Shown piece after piece: positions 17,334 to 26,388 of a stretch of 64,000 nt of DNA. The position numbers were made by a program, and so were the translations under genes. Positions within the stretch are counted from its first letter, which is position 1. Each line of letters begins with the position of its first letter. A model generated the notes under the pieces. It saw only the letters and a list, made by a program, of their open reading frames with translations, was not told the origin of the DNA and made no database searches. The stretch lies in contig NZ_PJMW01000004.1 of NCBI RefSeq assembly GCF_002846365.1, positions 178,909 through 242,908 on the forward strand. The letters run 5' to 3'. This DNA comes from Nocardia fluminea (GTDB lineage Bacteria > Actinomycetota > Actinomycetes > Mycobacteriales > Mycobacteriaceae).

Positions 17334-19001
17334 ATGCAGCCCAGCTACGTGCACCACGTCAGGCAGCAGGTCCGCGACTACGACGAGACCCGCTCCTACA
17401 TCTACCTGCGTGAGGCGGGGCGCGAGCTCGTCGAGGAGGTCGTCACCTACCGCGACCTCGATCGCGACGCCAGGGCCCTCGCCGCGTGGCTGGCCGGCCG
17501 CCCGGAATCCGCGGAACCCGTCGTCCTGCTCTTCCACGACGGCATGGCTTTTCTGCGGGCCTTTCTCGGCTGCCTCTACGCGGGCGTCATCGCGGTCCCC
17601 GCACCCCTGCCGCACGACGAGCGCAGCACCCGGCGCGTAGCGGGCATCATCGCCGACTCCGGCGCCCGCCTGGTGCTCACCACCGCCAACTTCCAGCCGA
17701 TGGTCGCCGCGGCCACCACCGCGGCCGTGGTGGCCACCGACGAACAACTCGGCGACCCCGACGCGTGGGCGCTGCCCGCCATCGACACCGGGACCATCGC
17801 GTTCCTGCAGTACACGTCCGGCTCGACCGGCACACCGAAGGGCGTCGTCGTCACCCACGGCAACCTCCTGCACAACGAAGCCGCGATCTGCTCCTCCATC
17901 GGGATCGACGACACCTCGACCGGCGTCACCTGGATCCCGCAGTTCCACGACATGGGCCTGATCGGGTCGCTGCTCGCCTCGATCTACGCCGGCGCGAACC
18001 TGGTGTTCATGTCGCCCACCACCTTCCTCAAACGCCCCGTGCGCTGGCTACAGGCGATCGACAAGTACCGCGCGACCTGCACCGCCGCCCCGAACTTCGC
18101 CTACGAGCTGATCGCCAAGCGCGTCACCGACGAACAACTGGCCACCCTCGACCTGTCCACTCTCGAGGTGGCGTTGTGCGGCGCCGAGCCGGTCCGCGAA
18201 CGAACCATCACCGCGATGCGCGAACGGTTCGCACCCGCCGGGTGGCGACCGACCGCACTGCTGCCCGCCTACGGGCTGGCCGAGGCGACGCTGCTCGTCA
18301 CCGCGGGGCGCATCGACGCACAGGCGGCCGTCACCGACGGACCCGACAGTGTGCTGGTCGGTTGCGGACAACCCGCGCCCGGTCTCACTGTCCGCATCGT
18401 CGACCCGCACACCGGACAGCAGACCACCGGCGACACCGTCGGCGAGATCTGGGTTCGCGGCGACAGCGTCGCGGCCGGCTACTGGAATCGGCCCGAGGAG
18501 ACCCGGCACACCTTCGACGCCCATCTCGGCGACGAAGGGCCGTTCCTGCGCACCGGCGACCTCGGCATGCTGCGCGACGGTGAACTGTTCGTCACCGGCC
18601 GGCTCAAGGACCTGCTGATCATCAACGGCCGAAACCTCTACCCGCAGGATGTCGAGGAGCTGGTCGAGGAGTTGCATCCCGCGCTCACCGCCGGGGTGGC
18701 GGTCTCCGTCGAAGCAGGCGGCCGGGAACGACTCGTCGTCGTGCAGGGCATCAAGACAGCGCTGCTGCGCGGCACCACCCTCGCCGAGCTGACCTCGACG
18801 ATCAAGATCGCGGTCGCCCGCGGTTTCGATGTCCCCGCGCCGAGCGTCGTCCTCATCGAAAGCCGCTCCGTGCACCGCACCACCAGCGGCAAGGTTCAGC
18901 GGGCCTCGATGCGCGAGGCCTTCCTCGACGACAGCATCTCGACCGTCCTGCACGAAGATCTCGAACCGGCCCTGAGCCGATCATCGACCGCCACCCGCTG
19001 A
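17334..19001 (+). CDS. Fatty-acyl-AMP ligase (FAAL)
   Basis: The 555-residue adenylate-forming enzyme has the P-loop FLQYTSGSTGTPKGVVVTHGN (around residues 157-177), the FAAL-typical WIPQFHDMGLIGSLL, LPAYGLAEATLLV, LRTGDLGML and a C-terminal catalytic lysine in TTSGKVQR. FAALs activate a fatty acid as acyl-AMP and pass it to an acyl carrier protein rather than CoA. The next gene, 11 bases downstream, encodes a free ACP, and then comes a type I PKS. This is therefore the likely starter-loading enzyme of the pathway. Chain length cannot be read from the sequence. Confidence 0.93.
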   Translation: MQPSYVHHVRQQVRDYDETRSYIYLREAGRELVEEVVTYRDLDRDARALAAWLAGRPESAEPVVLLFHDGMAFLRAFLGCLYAGVIAVPAPLPHDERSTRRVAGIIADSGARLVLTTANFQPMVAAATTAAVVATDEQLGDPDAWALPAIDTGTIAFLQYTSGSTGTPKGVVVTHGNLLHNEAAICSSIGIDDTSTGVTWIPQFHDMGLIGSLLASIYAGANLVFMSPTTFLKRPVRWLQAIDKYRATCTAAPNFAYELIAKRVTDEQLATLDLSTLEVALCGAEPVRERTITAMRERFAPAGWRPTALLPAYGLAEATLLVTAGRIDAQAAVTDGPDSVLVGCGQPAPGLTVRIVDPHTGQQTTGDTVGEIWVRGDSVAAGYWNRPEETRHTFDAHLGDEGPFLRTGDLGMLRDGELFVTGRLKDLLIINGRNLYPQDVEELVEELHPALTAGVAVSVEAGGRERLVVVQGIKTALLRGTTLAELTSTIKIAVARGFDVPAPSVVLIESRSVHRTTSGKVQRASMREAFLDDSISTVLHEDLEPALSRSSTATR

Positions 19002-19012
19002 GGAGCCGAAAC

Positions 19013-19279
19013 ATGTTCGCCACCATCACCACCCACGCCACGACCACCCAGGACTGGCTCATCGAGCGCGTCGCCGACTACACCGAACGCGCACCGCACC
19101 AGGTGGACCCGACGATCCCGCTCGCCGAACTCGGCATGGACTCGGTGTCGGCGGTGGCCCTGTGCGGCGAGATCGAAGACCGGTGGATGCTCGACATCGA
19201 CCCGACCCTGGTCTTCGAATACCCCACCATCGCGGCCATCGCCACCTACCTCACCGCTGAAATCGCCGTCGCGGCATGA
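19013..19279 (+). CDS. Free acyl carrier protein
   Basis: The 88-residue protein contains the phosphopantetheine site LAELGMDSVSAVAL with Ser44, followed by the helix III region VFEYPTIAAIATYLTAEIA. It most likely receives the fatty acyl group from the FAAL and hands it to the ketosynthase of the next protein. Its stop overlaps the megasynthase start (ATGA), implying coupled translation. Confidence 0.93.
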   Translation: MFATITTHATTTQDWLIERVADYTERAPHQVDPTIPLAELGMDSVSAVALCGEIEDRWMLDIDPTLVFEYPTIAAIATYLTAEIAVAA

Positions 19280-22200
19280 CCGATATCGCTGTCGTCGGCC
19301 TCGACTGCCGTTTCCCGCACGCCGCCGACCCGGCGCGGTTGTGGCAGTTGCTGATCGACGGCCGCGACGCGATCTCCGAAGTCCCGTCGAGCCGCTGGAA
19401 CGCCGACGACTTCCACGACCCGGCCGGGGCGCCCGGCACGATCAACACCCGCAGCGGCGGCTTCATCGACGACGCCGACGCGTTCGACGCCGAATTCTTC
19501 GGCATCACCGCGCACGAGGCCGAGTCGATGGACCCGCAGCAACGTCTGCTGCTGCAGGCCACCTGGCGAGCGTTCGAGGACGCCACGCTCGACCCCCGCG
19601 CGCAGGCAGGCTCACGGACCGGGGTCTATGTGGGCGTGATGGCCAACGAATGGGCCAACCTGCAGATGAGCGACTACGCCGCAATCACGCCACAGCACGG
19701 ATCCGGCAACGGATACTTCATGACCGCCAACCGGCTGTCCTACCAGTTCGACCTCGAAGGGCCGAGCATCGCCGTCGACACGGCGTGCTCGTCGTCGCTG
19801 GTCGCGGTGCATCTCGCGTGCAACGCCCTGGCGTCGGGCGATTGCGACCAAGCCGTCGCCGGGGGCGTCAATCTCGTGCTGACCCCGGCGGTGGGCGTGT
19901 TCTACACCCAGGCGGGTCTGTCGGCGCCGGACGCGCGGTGTAAACCGTTCAGCGGCAACGCCGACGGGATCGTGCGCGGTGAAGGCGTGGCGGTGCTCGT
20001 GCTGCGGCGCCTGGCCGACGCCGAGGCCGCGGGCCTGCCGATCTACGCGGTGATCAAAGGCAGCGCGGTCAATTCTGACGGGCGCAGCAACGGCATCACG
20101 GCGCCGAATCGCTGGGCGCAGCAGAAGGTGATCGGCGAGGCCTATCGACGGGCGGGCGTGCGGCCCGAGGACATCGACTTCATCGAAGCGCACGGCACCG
20201 GAACGGTTCTCGGCGACATGATCGAGGTCAAAGCACTCGGCAAGCTGCACGGCAAGAACCGGGCGCGGCCCTGCGGGATCGGATCGATCAAAGGCAACCT
20301 CGGCCACACCGAGGGCGCCGCGGGGGTGGCCGGACTCATCAAAGCCGTCCTCAGCCTGCACCACGGTGTCGTCCCGCCGTCGCGGTTCGCCGACCAGGAG
20401 AATCCCCGTTTGCAGATGGCGCAGCACGGGCTACGCCTGCTCGACGACCAGATGCCGCTCGACCGACCGGCGCACTGTGGGGTGAGCAGCTTCGGGCTCG
20501 GCGGTACGAACGTGCACATGGTCTTGGCCGCCGCCACCGCGGCGCCCGCGGCATCCGCAGCGCCCACGACCTCCGCAACGCCCGCAACATCCGCAGCGCC
20601 CACGGGATCCGCAGCGCCAGCAGCGCCCACAACATCCGAAGCCTCCACGGCATCCGAAGCGTCCGGAACCTCCGTGATGTCCGAGGCGCGCGGACTGTCT
20701 GGAGCATCGGGGGCGAGGGTGATCACCGTCTCCTCCGACAGCGTGGAGGGACTGCGACGCAATGCCGTTCGCATGGCCGAGGCTTTGCCTTCGGTGCCGG
20801 AGGACCACTTCGCCCAGTTCTGCTGGACGAGCAATCAGGTCAAGTCGTCGGGTCGGCACCGGCTCGCCGTCGTGGCCCACCACCGCGACGAGGCGATCGC
20901 GCAGTTGCAGCCCTGTGAGGACACAGGCGAAGACGCGGACCCGCGGCACGGCCTCGCGCGGCCGGTGCGCGTCGGCTGGATGTTCACCGGCCAGGGATCG
21001 CAATTCCCCGGGATGGGGCGGACTCTGCACGAGACGAGCCCGGGGTTCCGGCGAGCACTCGAACTCGTCGACGCCACCATGCATGCCCACCTCGGCCGAT
21101 CGATCCGCGACCTGCTGCTCGACGAGCACGCCGACCTCGACCCGACCGCCCTCGCGCAGCCGGCGATCTTCGCCATGGAATACGCCATCGCCAAAACTTT
21201 CGCCGATCTCGGCATCCGGCCGGCCTGGCTGATCGGGCACAGCATCGGCGAATTCGCGGCCGCGGCGGTGGCGGGTGTCTTCGATCTCGACGACGCCTGC
21301 AAGCTGGTCACCGCGCGGGGACGGCTGATGCAACGGCTGCCTGCGGGTGGCTCGATGCTGGCCGTACGCTCCGCCCCCGAGCAGATCGCCGACCTGCTCA
21401 GCGGCGAACCCGCTGTCGTGGTCGCCGCCGTCAACGGCCCGCAGGATGTCGTCCTCTCAGGCAGCACCGAGGGACTACACCGCATCGCCTCGGCACTGCG
21501 CACCCGGTCGGTGGTCGCGAAGCCACTCACCGTGTCGCACGCGTTCCACAGTCCGCTGATGGCGCCGATGCTGGCCGAGTTCGACGCCATCGCCAGTACC
21601 TGCGCCTACCGCGCCGCCGCCGTGCCGATCTACTCGACCGTGCACGGCCGCCTTCTCGATCCCGAAGAGGTGATGGACGCCGAGTACTGGACCGAACACG
21701 TCCGCGCCACAGTCCGTTTCGGCGACGCCGTCCACGCCGCGCTCGGCACCGACCCGACGCACCTCGTCGAGGTCGGCCCCCGGCGCGTGCTCGCCGCGGC
21801 GGTGCGCCGGATCGATCCCGGGCTCGGCGCACGCTGCCTGGCTCCGAGTCCGGGCCCCGGCGCGACCGGGAGCGAACTCGCCGCCACCGTCGCCGCGCTC
21901 TACCGCGACGGCCTCGACCCCGTGTGGAACGAACTCTACGAACCCACGCAGCGGGTCAGGCGGCGGCTGCCTGTGTACGAGTTCTCTGTCGCGCACCGAT
22001 TCTGGGTGGAGCCGCCCACGGCCGGCGAAAGCGCCACCTCGGCTCTCCCACCCCACTCCGTAACTACCGAGGGAACGACGATGGAGTCACTGATCGCGCT
22101 CTTCCGCGAACAGAATGCGGTACTGGCAGGCCTGCTGGCGGCGCCCGAGGCACGCGACACCCACCTCGACACCGGCTCCGCGCCCCGTGACACCCCGGAC

Positions 22201-23742
22201 GCCGCCGGGATCGTCCGCGCCGAAGTGGCCAGGGTGAGCGGATTTCCCGCCGATCGGCTGGCGGACGGCCGAACACTCGGTGACAGCCTGGGATTCGACT
22301 CGCTCATGCTCACCGACCTGTTCACCGGTCTGGCACGCAAGATCCCCGGCACGACCGTCGATCCGGCCCTCGTCACGGGGACGACCACGCTCGGCGATGT
22401 CATCGCCCACTTCACCGGGCAACGCGCCGATTCGCCCGCCGAGCCGATCGCGCCGGCGCAGATGCCCGAAACCTCTTCCACCGCAGCCGAAGCCAGGCCC
22501 ACCACCGTCGCACCCGAATACCGGATCTCCGACTTCGCCGAGGTGCGGGCCATCACCGATCGGCTCGCGGGTGGCGAAGCGCTCGGCCTGGCCAACCCCT
22601 ACTTCCTGATCAACGACGGCGTCACCCGGGATACGTCGTTCATCGGCGGCACACAGGTGGTGAACTTCTCGAGCTACAACTACCTGGGAATGTCGGGTCA
22701 TCCCGCTGTCGTCGCCGCTGTGCAGGATGCCGTGGCACGCTACGGCAGCTCGGTCTCGGCCAGCCGCCTGCTCTCCGGTGAGAAGCCGATCCACCGTGAA
22801 CTCGAGGCGGAACTGGCCGCCCTGCTCGGTACCGAGGACGCGATCGCGCTGGTGGGCGGCCACTCGACGAACGTGACGATCATCGGCCATCTCGTCGGAC
22901 CCGAGGACCTGGTGATCCACGACAGCCTCGCGCACGACAGCATCATGCAGGGCTGCCTGCTGTCCGGCGCGACCCGTAGACCGTTCCCGCACAACGACCA
23001 CGCCGCGCTCGACGCGTTGCTGACCGAGATCCGCCACCAGTACCGCCGGGTCCTGATCCTCATCGAAGGGGTCTACAGCCAGGACGGCGACATCCCCGAT
23101 CTGCCCGCGATCATCGAGGTCAAGAAGAAGCACCGGGCCCTGCTGATGATCGACGAGGCGCACAGCATCGGCGTGCTCGGCGAGCACGGCGGTGGCATCG
23201 GCGAGTACTTCGATGTCGACCGCCGTGATGTCGAATTGTGGTCCGGCACGATGTCGAAAGCGCTCGCGGGCTGTGGTGGTTATGTCGCAGGCAGCGCGGA
23301 ACTGGTCCAATTCCTGAAATACACCACTCCGGGCTTCGTCTACAGCGTCGGCATGACGCCGATGAACGCGGCCGCGTCGCTGGCCGCGATGCGTCTGTTG
23401 CGGGCCGACCGCACCCCGCTCGATCGCCTTCGACACAATGCGGAGCTGTTCTTGCGCCTTGCTCGTGCGGCCGGCATCGACACCGGCGACAGCCACAACA
23501 CCCCGATCATCCCGTGCATCGTCGGCGACTCGATGAAGACGCTGAAACTGTCGACCGCGCTGTTGCGTCGCGCGATCAACGTCAACCCGATCATCTACCC
23601 GGCCGTCCCGGAGGACTTGGCCCGGCTCCGCTTCTTCGTCACCTCCTGCCACACCGAGGACCAGATCCGCGACACCGTCGCCGCCCTCGCCGAGGAACTC
23701 GCCCGGCTCTCCGCCGACGAGCTCGTCGACCACCAGCCCTGA
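19276..23742 (+). CDS. PKS-alpha-oxoamine synthase megaenzyme (KS-AT-ACP-AOS)
   Basis: The 1488-residue protein has four domains. KS spans about 1-415, with Cys171 (VDTACSSS), His306 (EAHGTGT) and His344 (KGNLGHTEG). AT spans about 560-850, with Ser656 (GHSIGE) and a HAFH motif that predicts malonyl-CoA. ACP spans about 975-1045, with Ser1009 (LGFDSL). A PLP-dependent alpha-oxoamine synthase spans about 1085-1480, with IDEAHSIGVLG and Schiff-base lysine 1328 (SGTMSKALAG). There is no KR, DH, ER or TE. The logic is one malonyl extension of an acyl-ACP, then decarboxylative condensation of the beta-ketoacyl-ACP with an amino acid, which also releases the product. The expected primary product is an alpha-amino-1,3-diketone able to cyclise to a hydroxypyrrole or pyrrolone, as in PigH-type chemistry. 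The product is inferred. Confidence 0.92.
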   Translation: MTDIAVVGLDCRFPHAADPARLWQLLIDGRDAISEVPSSRWNADDFHDPAGAPGTINTRSGGFIDDADAFDAEFFGITAHEAESMDPQQRLLLQATWRAFEDATLDPRAQAGSRTGVYVGVMANEWANLQMSDYAAITPQHGSGNGYFMTANRLSYQFDLEGPSIAVDTACSSSLVAVHLACNALASGDCDQAVAGGVNLVLTPAVGVFYTQAGLSAPDARCKPFSGNADGIVRGEGVAVLVLRRLADAEAAGLPIYAVIKGSAVNSDGRSNGITAPNRWAQQKVIGEAYRRAGVRPEDIDFIEAHGTGTVLGDMIEVKALGKLHGKNRARPCGIGSIKGNLGHTEGAAGVAGLIKAVLSLHHGVVPPSRFADQENPRLQMAQHGLRLLDDQMPLDRPAHCGVSSFGLGGTNVHMVLAAATAAPAASAAPTTSATPATSAAPTGSAAPAAPTTSEASTASEASGTSVMSEARGLSGASGARVITVSSDSVEGLRRNAVRMAEALPSVPEDHFAQFCWTSNQVKSSGRHRLAVVAHHRDEAIAQLQPCEDTGEDADPRHGLARPVRVGWMFTGQGSQFPGMGRTLHETSPGFRRALELVDATMHAHLGRSIRDLLLDEHADLDPTALAQPAIFAMEYAIAKTFADLGIRPAWLIGHSIGEFAAAAVAGVFDLDDACKLVTARGRLMQRLPAGGSMLAVRSAPEQIADLLSGEPAVVVAAVNGPQDVVLSGSTEGLHRIASALRTRSVVAKPLTVSHAFHSPLMAPMLAEFDAIASTCAYRAAAVPIYSTVHGRLLDPEEVMDAEYWTEHVRATVRFGDAVHAALGTDPTHLVEVGPRRVLAAAVRRIDPGLGARCLAPSPGPGATGSELAATVAALYRDGLDPVWNELYEPTQRVRRRLPVYEFSVAHRFWVEPPTAGESATSALPPHSVTTEGTTMESLIALFREQNAVLAGLLAAPEARDTHLDTGSAPRDTPDAAGIVRAEVARVSGFPADRLADGRTLGDSLGFDSLMLTDLFTGLARKIPGTTVDPALVTGTTTLGDVIAHFTGQRADSPAEPIAPAQMPETSSTAAEARPTTVAPEYRISDFAEVRAITDRLAGGEALGLANPYFLINDGVTRDTSFIGGTQVVNFSSYNYLGMSGHPAVVAAVQDAVARYGSSVSASRLLSGEKPIHRELEAELAALLGTEDAIALVGGHSTNVTIIGHLVGPEDLVIHDSLAHDSIMQGCLLSGATRRPFPHNDHAALDALLTEIRHQYRRVLILIEGVYSQDGDIPDLPAIIEVKKKHRALLMIDEAHSIGVLGEHGGGIGEYFDVDRRDVELWSGTMSKALAGCGGYVAGSAELVQFLKYTTPGFVYSVGMTPMNAAASLAAMRLLRADRTPLDRLRHNAELFLRLARAAGIDTGDSHNTPIIPCIVGDSMKTLKLSTALLRRAINVNPIIYPAVPEDLARLRFFVTSCHTEDQIRDTVAALAEELARLSADELVDHQP
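20524..20715 (+). repeat. Degenerate short repeats encoding the KS-AT linker
   Basis: About 190 bases built from imperfect 12-18-base units around TCCGCAGCGCCC encode an Ala/Ser/Thr/Pro-rich linker between KS and AT. The repetition could make its length variable between strains. It stays in frame. Confidence 0.7.
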
Positions 23743-23745
23743 CGG

Positions 23746-25002
23746 TCAGCCGGACCAGTCGACTCGATCGGCCATGGCGAGGAGTTTGTCGCGACGGTAC
23801 GGGTTGGTCTCGCCGATCCACGAGATCAGTCCATAGACGTGGGCGCGAAAGTCGTTGTGCTGGTCGATGTTCTGCGCGGCGGCACCGGTGCGCGCGCAGT
23901 TGTGCAGCAGGGCGCGCACGGCGTCGTAGCGGTCGCGGGGTGCCGCCGGGGACTTGTTGACGACGAGTCCTGCCAGCACCTGCCGCTGGTGAGCGCGGCG
24001 GACCAGGGTCTTGCCGGTGTGCACGGTGAAACCCTCGTCCCGGGCGATTGCGGTGACCGTCCAGATCAGCCGGGCGGTGTCGAGGTCGGCGTCGCCGGAG
24101 AACGCGAGGTCGTCGGCGTAGCGGGTGTAGGTCAGACCGCGACGCAGGGCGTAGCCGGTGAGACGACGGTCGAGACCGTGCGCGACGAGGTTGGCCAGGC
24201 GCGGCGAGGTCGGGGCGCCCTGCGGCAGATGCCGGGCCGCGAGCAGGGTGCGCTGGGAATAGTCGAGTCCACGCAGTTCGGCCACCGGTGAGGCGGTCGT
24301 GCACAGTTCGGCGAGGACGCGGGCCACCGCCGTGGAGTAACCGCACGCCGTGAACACCGCGCGCACCCGGGCTACCGTGATCGTCGAGAAGAAATCGCGC
24401 AGATCCTGTCTGAGCACAGTCGCCGACCCGGCGTGCGGAGCGGCGAAAGTCGCCGTGCTGCATCCTTTCTCGAAACCGTGACAAGCCGGATGAGCCGGGA
24501 TGCCCGCGAGAATACGATGCAGGATCCGGCGCTGGATCTCGCGCAGTCGCACCTTCGGCGCCTCGACGAGCCGCACCCCTGTGGCCTTGGGCAACCGCCG
24601 ATATCGGTAGTGCGACAACGGTTGTGACGCCCGGCGCAACCATCCGCCGCGATCGGCGAACCATTCGAGCTCGGTCGGGGTCACGTTCAGCACCAGGGCC
24701 AGTGCTGGGAGATCCGGGATCTCGATCGCGCCGAATCGCATCGGCACGACCACCGGATCGAGGGGAACCACGGTCGCCGGCAGCTTCGGCAGGTCGGCCA
24801 GTACCCGGCGCAGCGTCCGCACCGGATCGACCGGTTCGACCGGCATGAGCTCGATCACGCGCCCCGCGATGTCCTGCGCTCGACCGGGCTCGACAACCTC
24901 GCCGAATGCCTCGGCCAGCGTCGACAAGCTCCAGTCGTCGTCGAGTAGTTCGAACGAGCGCGCCAGCCGCACGGCCAGCTCGAGGCCGATTGCCCCGCTC
25001 AT
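23746..25002 (-). CDS. Retron-type reverse transcriptase
   Basis: The 418-residue protein has an N-terminal extension of about 125 residues with no recognised fold, followed by a retron/group-II-like RT. Recognisable segments are LREIQRRILHRIL, HGFEKGCSTATFAAPH, RQDLRDFFSTIT, the QGAPTSPRLANLVAHGLD region (NLVAH at 271-275, matching the retron NAxxH position), and the active site YADD at 295-298. The thumb has QVLAGLVVNKSPAAPRD (retron VTG position, here VLAG). The start ATG 25002 lies four bases after the predicted a2 repeat of the msr-msd RNA. No effector gene follows: the PKS gene converges three bases beyond the stop. Confidence 0.9.
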   Translation of the reverse strand: MSGAIGLELAVRLARSFELLDDDWSLSTLAEAFGEVVEPGRAQDIAGRVIELMPVEPVDPVRTLRRVLADLPKLPATVVPLDPVVVPMRFGAIEIPDLPALALVLNVTPTELEWFADRGGWLRRASQPLSHYRYRRLPKATGVRLVEAPKVRLREIQRRILHRILAGIPAHPACHGFEKGCSTATFAAPHAGSATVLRQDLRDFFSTITVARVRAVFTACGYSTAVARVLAELCTTASPVAELRGLDYSQRTLLAARHLPQGAPTSPRLANLVAHGLDRRLTGYALRRGLTYTRYADDLAFSGDADLDTARLIWTVTAIARDEGFTVHTGKTLVRRAHQRQVLAGLVVNKSPAAPRDRYDAVRALLHNCARTGAAAQNIDQHNDFRAHVYGLISWIGETNPYRRDKLLAMADRVDWSG

Positions 25003-25006
25003 CGAG

Positions 25007-25169
25007 GTGCGACGGTGACGGAGCGACCAGATTCCTTCGTCCGCGGTGCTGCGAGGCACGCGAAGCGTGCGCCCTTGCTCCGGACGCTGAGCCCAACTGA
25101 CACGACATGCCCAGGGGTTGCCCCTGAGGTGGGTCGATCCGACCCGCTCTCGCCCCGCCACCGACGCAC
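25007..25169 (-). ncRNA. Predicted retron msr-msd RNA
   Basis: Read 5' to 3' on the minus strand. Repeat a1 (25169-25150) pairs with a2 (25026-25007) over 20 positions with one T-T mismatch and two G-U pairs. After a1 comes GAGC, containing a candidate branching G (25147 or 25149), as in classical retrons where AGC follows a1. Hairpin 1 is GGGTCG-GAT-CGACCC (25145-25131), and hairpin 2 is CAGGGG-CAA-CCCCTG (25126-25112). A longer hairpin has an outer stem CGTCCG/CGGACG (25086-25081 with 25043-25038) and an inner stem GCACGC-TTC-GCGTGC (25070-25056). This order matches msr (small hairpins) then msd (long hairpin) between a1 and a2. The structure was found by eye and not by a covariance search. 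Confidence 0.8.
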
Positions 25170-25175
25170 GGGGCC

Positions 25176-25181
25176 ACTGTA
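25176..25181 (-). promoter_or_regulatory. -10 box for the retron RNA
   Basis: TACAGT on the minus strand ends six bases before 25169, so transcription would begin at the first base of repeat a1. The agreement between this predicted start and the RNA boundary deduced from pairing supports both. No good -35 was found. Confidence 0.5.
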
Positions 25182-25203
25182 GCGAGGGAGTCATCCTTTT
25201 CGG

Positions 25204-26388
25204 GTGAGCCGAGCTCGATGGTCGATATGTGACCATCAGCGAGTGCCAGCCCGGACAGCCCGCCCACGCCGCCTGCGAGCCGGTCTGGCCCAGCTCGCCT
25301 TCATGCTCGCCGGGTCCTGCGCGGGCCTCGCTGCCCCGAGGATCTCCTGGGGACCACGCGCGCCGAGCGCCCAGGTGACCGACACGCTGCTCTCGATCGG
25401 GATCGGCCTGCTCGGCGCGGTGGCCCTGATCTTCTCGCTGCTCTTCCTGGTCGTGCAGTGGGTGATGAGCACGTTCACACCACGGTTGATGCTGTTCCGC
25501 GACGACCCGCTCGTCTGGCGGACGTTCGGATTCGCCCTCGGTGTGGTGATGTTCTGTGTGACCGCCGCCCTCGCCATCGGCAAGAGTCCCGACGTCTCGG
25601 CGGTCGTGCCGCTGCTCGTGATGCTGGCGCTGCTCGTGCTGATCGCCCTGTTGCGGGCATTGCAGTTGAAGGCCTTCGCCGCCATTCAGCTGGCACCCGC
25701 GCTCGGCACGATCGCCGACCGAGGGCGCGAGGTGCTCACCGAGCTGTACCCCGGACACCACTTCGACCCGCCACCGCTGCCGCCGGTACGGACGAGGGTC
25801 GTCTGGAAGCAACCGCCCGCGGTGCTGCAGCGGGTCGAGACGGCCGAACTGATCGGCGCCGCGAAAGCCGCGAATGTCACCATCGTCTTGCGCGAGAGTC
25901 CGGGCGCCACTCTGCATCAGGGCAGTCACGTGGCAGATGTGCACGGCGGCGAACTGTCCGAGGAGACGGTGCTGGGCGGACTCGTCGTCGGCTCCGAACG
26001 GACCTTCGACCAGGATCCGCTGCTCGCCTTCCGGCTGCTCGCCGATATCGCGTTGCGCGCGTTGTCCACCGCGGTGAACGATCCGGCGACAGCCGTACAG
26101 GCCCTCGACGAGCTCGAGGATCTGCTCGGGTGGGTGGCAGCGGCACGACTGGAACCGCTGCGGCATACCGGCGACAGCGGTGTCGACAGGCTCGTCGTGC
26201 ACCTTCCGGAGTGGGAGGAATTCCTCCGGACCGCTGTCGACGACATCGCGTTCGTCGCCCGCTCTCCGATGGTCGTCGCCGGGCTGCGCGACGCTCTGCG
26301 CCGGGTACGCGAGCGCGCCCGCCCCGAGCACATCGCACTGCTCGACAACCGGCTGGCCGGGCTCGACGACCAGGTGACCGAGCTATGA
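25204..26388 (+). CDS. DUF2254 family membrane protein
   Basis: The roughly 394-residue protein has four N-terminal hydrophobic segments (VTDTLLSIGIGLLGAVALIFSLLFLVVQ, and two around residues 100-150). A soluble C-terminal part includes DQDPLLAFRLLADIALRALSTAVNDPATAVQALDEL, the signature of DUF2254. The function is unknown. GTG 25204 is assumed; GTG 25243 is an alternative that would leave an inverted repeat (25217-25237) in the leader. It is divergent from the retron, with about 35 bases between the retron RNA start and this start codon. It converges with the lipid-kinase gene, overlapping by six bases. Confidence 0.75.
   Translation: MSRARWSICDHQRVPARTARPRRLRAGLAQLAFMLAGSCAGLAAPRISWGPRAPSAQVTDTLLSIGIGLLGAVALIFSLLFLVVQWVMSTFTPRLMLFRDDPLVWRTFGFALGVVMFCVTAALAIGKSPDVSAVVPLLVMLALLVLIALLRALQLKAFAAIQLAPALGTIADRGREVLTELYPGHHFDPPPLPPVRTRVVWKQPPAVLQRVETAELIGAAKAANVTIVLRESPGATLHQGSHVADVHGGELSEETVLGGLVVGSERTFDQDPLLAFRLLADIALRALSTAVNDPATAVQALDELEDLLGWVAAARLEPLRHTGDSGVDRLVVHLPEWEEFLRTAVDDIAFVARSPMVVAGLRDALRRVRERARPEHIALLDNRLAGLDDQVTEL
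25217..25237. promoter_or_regulatory. 7-7-7 inverted repeat near DUF2254 start
   Basis: GATGGTC (25217-25223) and GACCATC (25231-25237) are perfect complements separated by seven bases. The repeat lies six bases before the alternative GTG start at 25243. If that start is correct, this is a leader or operator element; otherwise it lies within codons 5-12. Confidence 0.35.

Noticed and set aside
20524..20715. Tandem-looking repeats as a CRISPR array
   Set aside because: The units are short, imperfect, in frame within a PKS gene, and there are no spacers or cas genes.
25002..26331. Long upstream extension of the reverse transcriptase frame
   Set aside because: The extension reads through the predicted retron RNA and the antisense of the DUF2254 gene. 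Its translation has no protein-like features.
25204..26388. DUF2254 membrane protein as the retron effector
   Set aside because: It is divergent from the retron and the family is widespread without retrons, so proximity alone is not enough.
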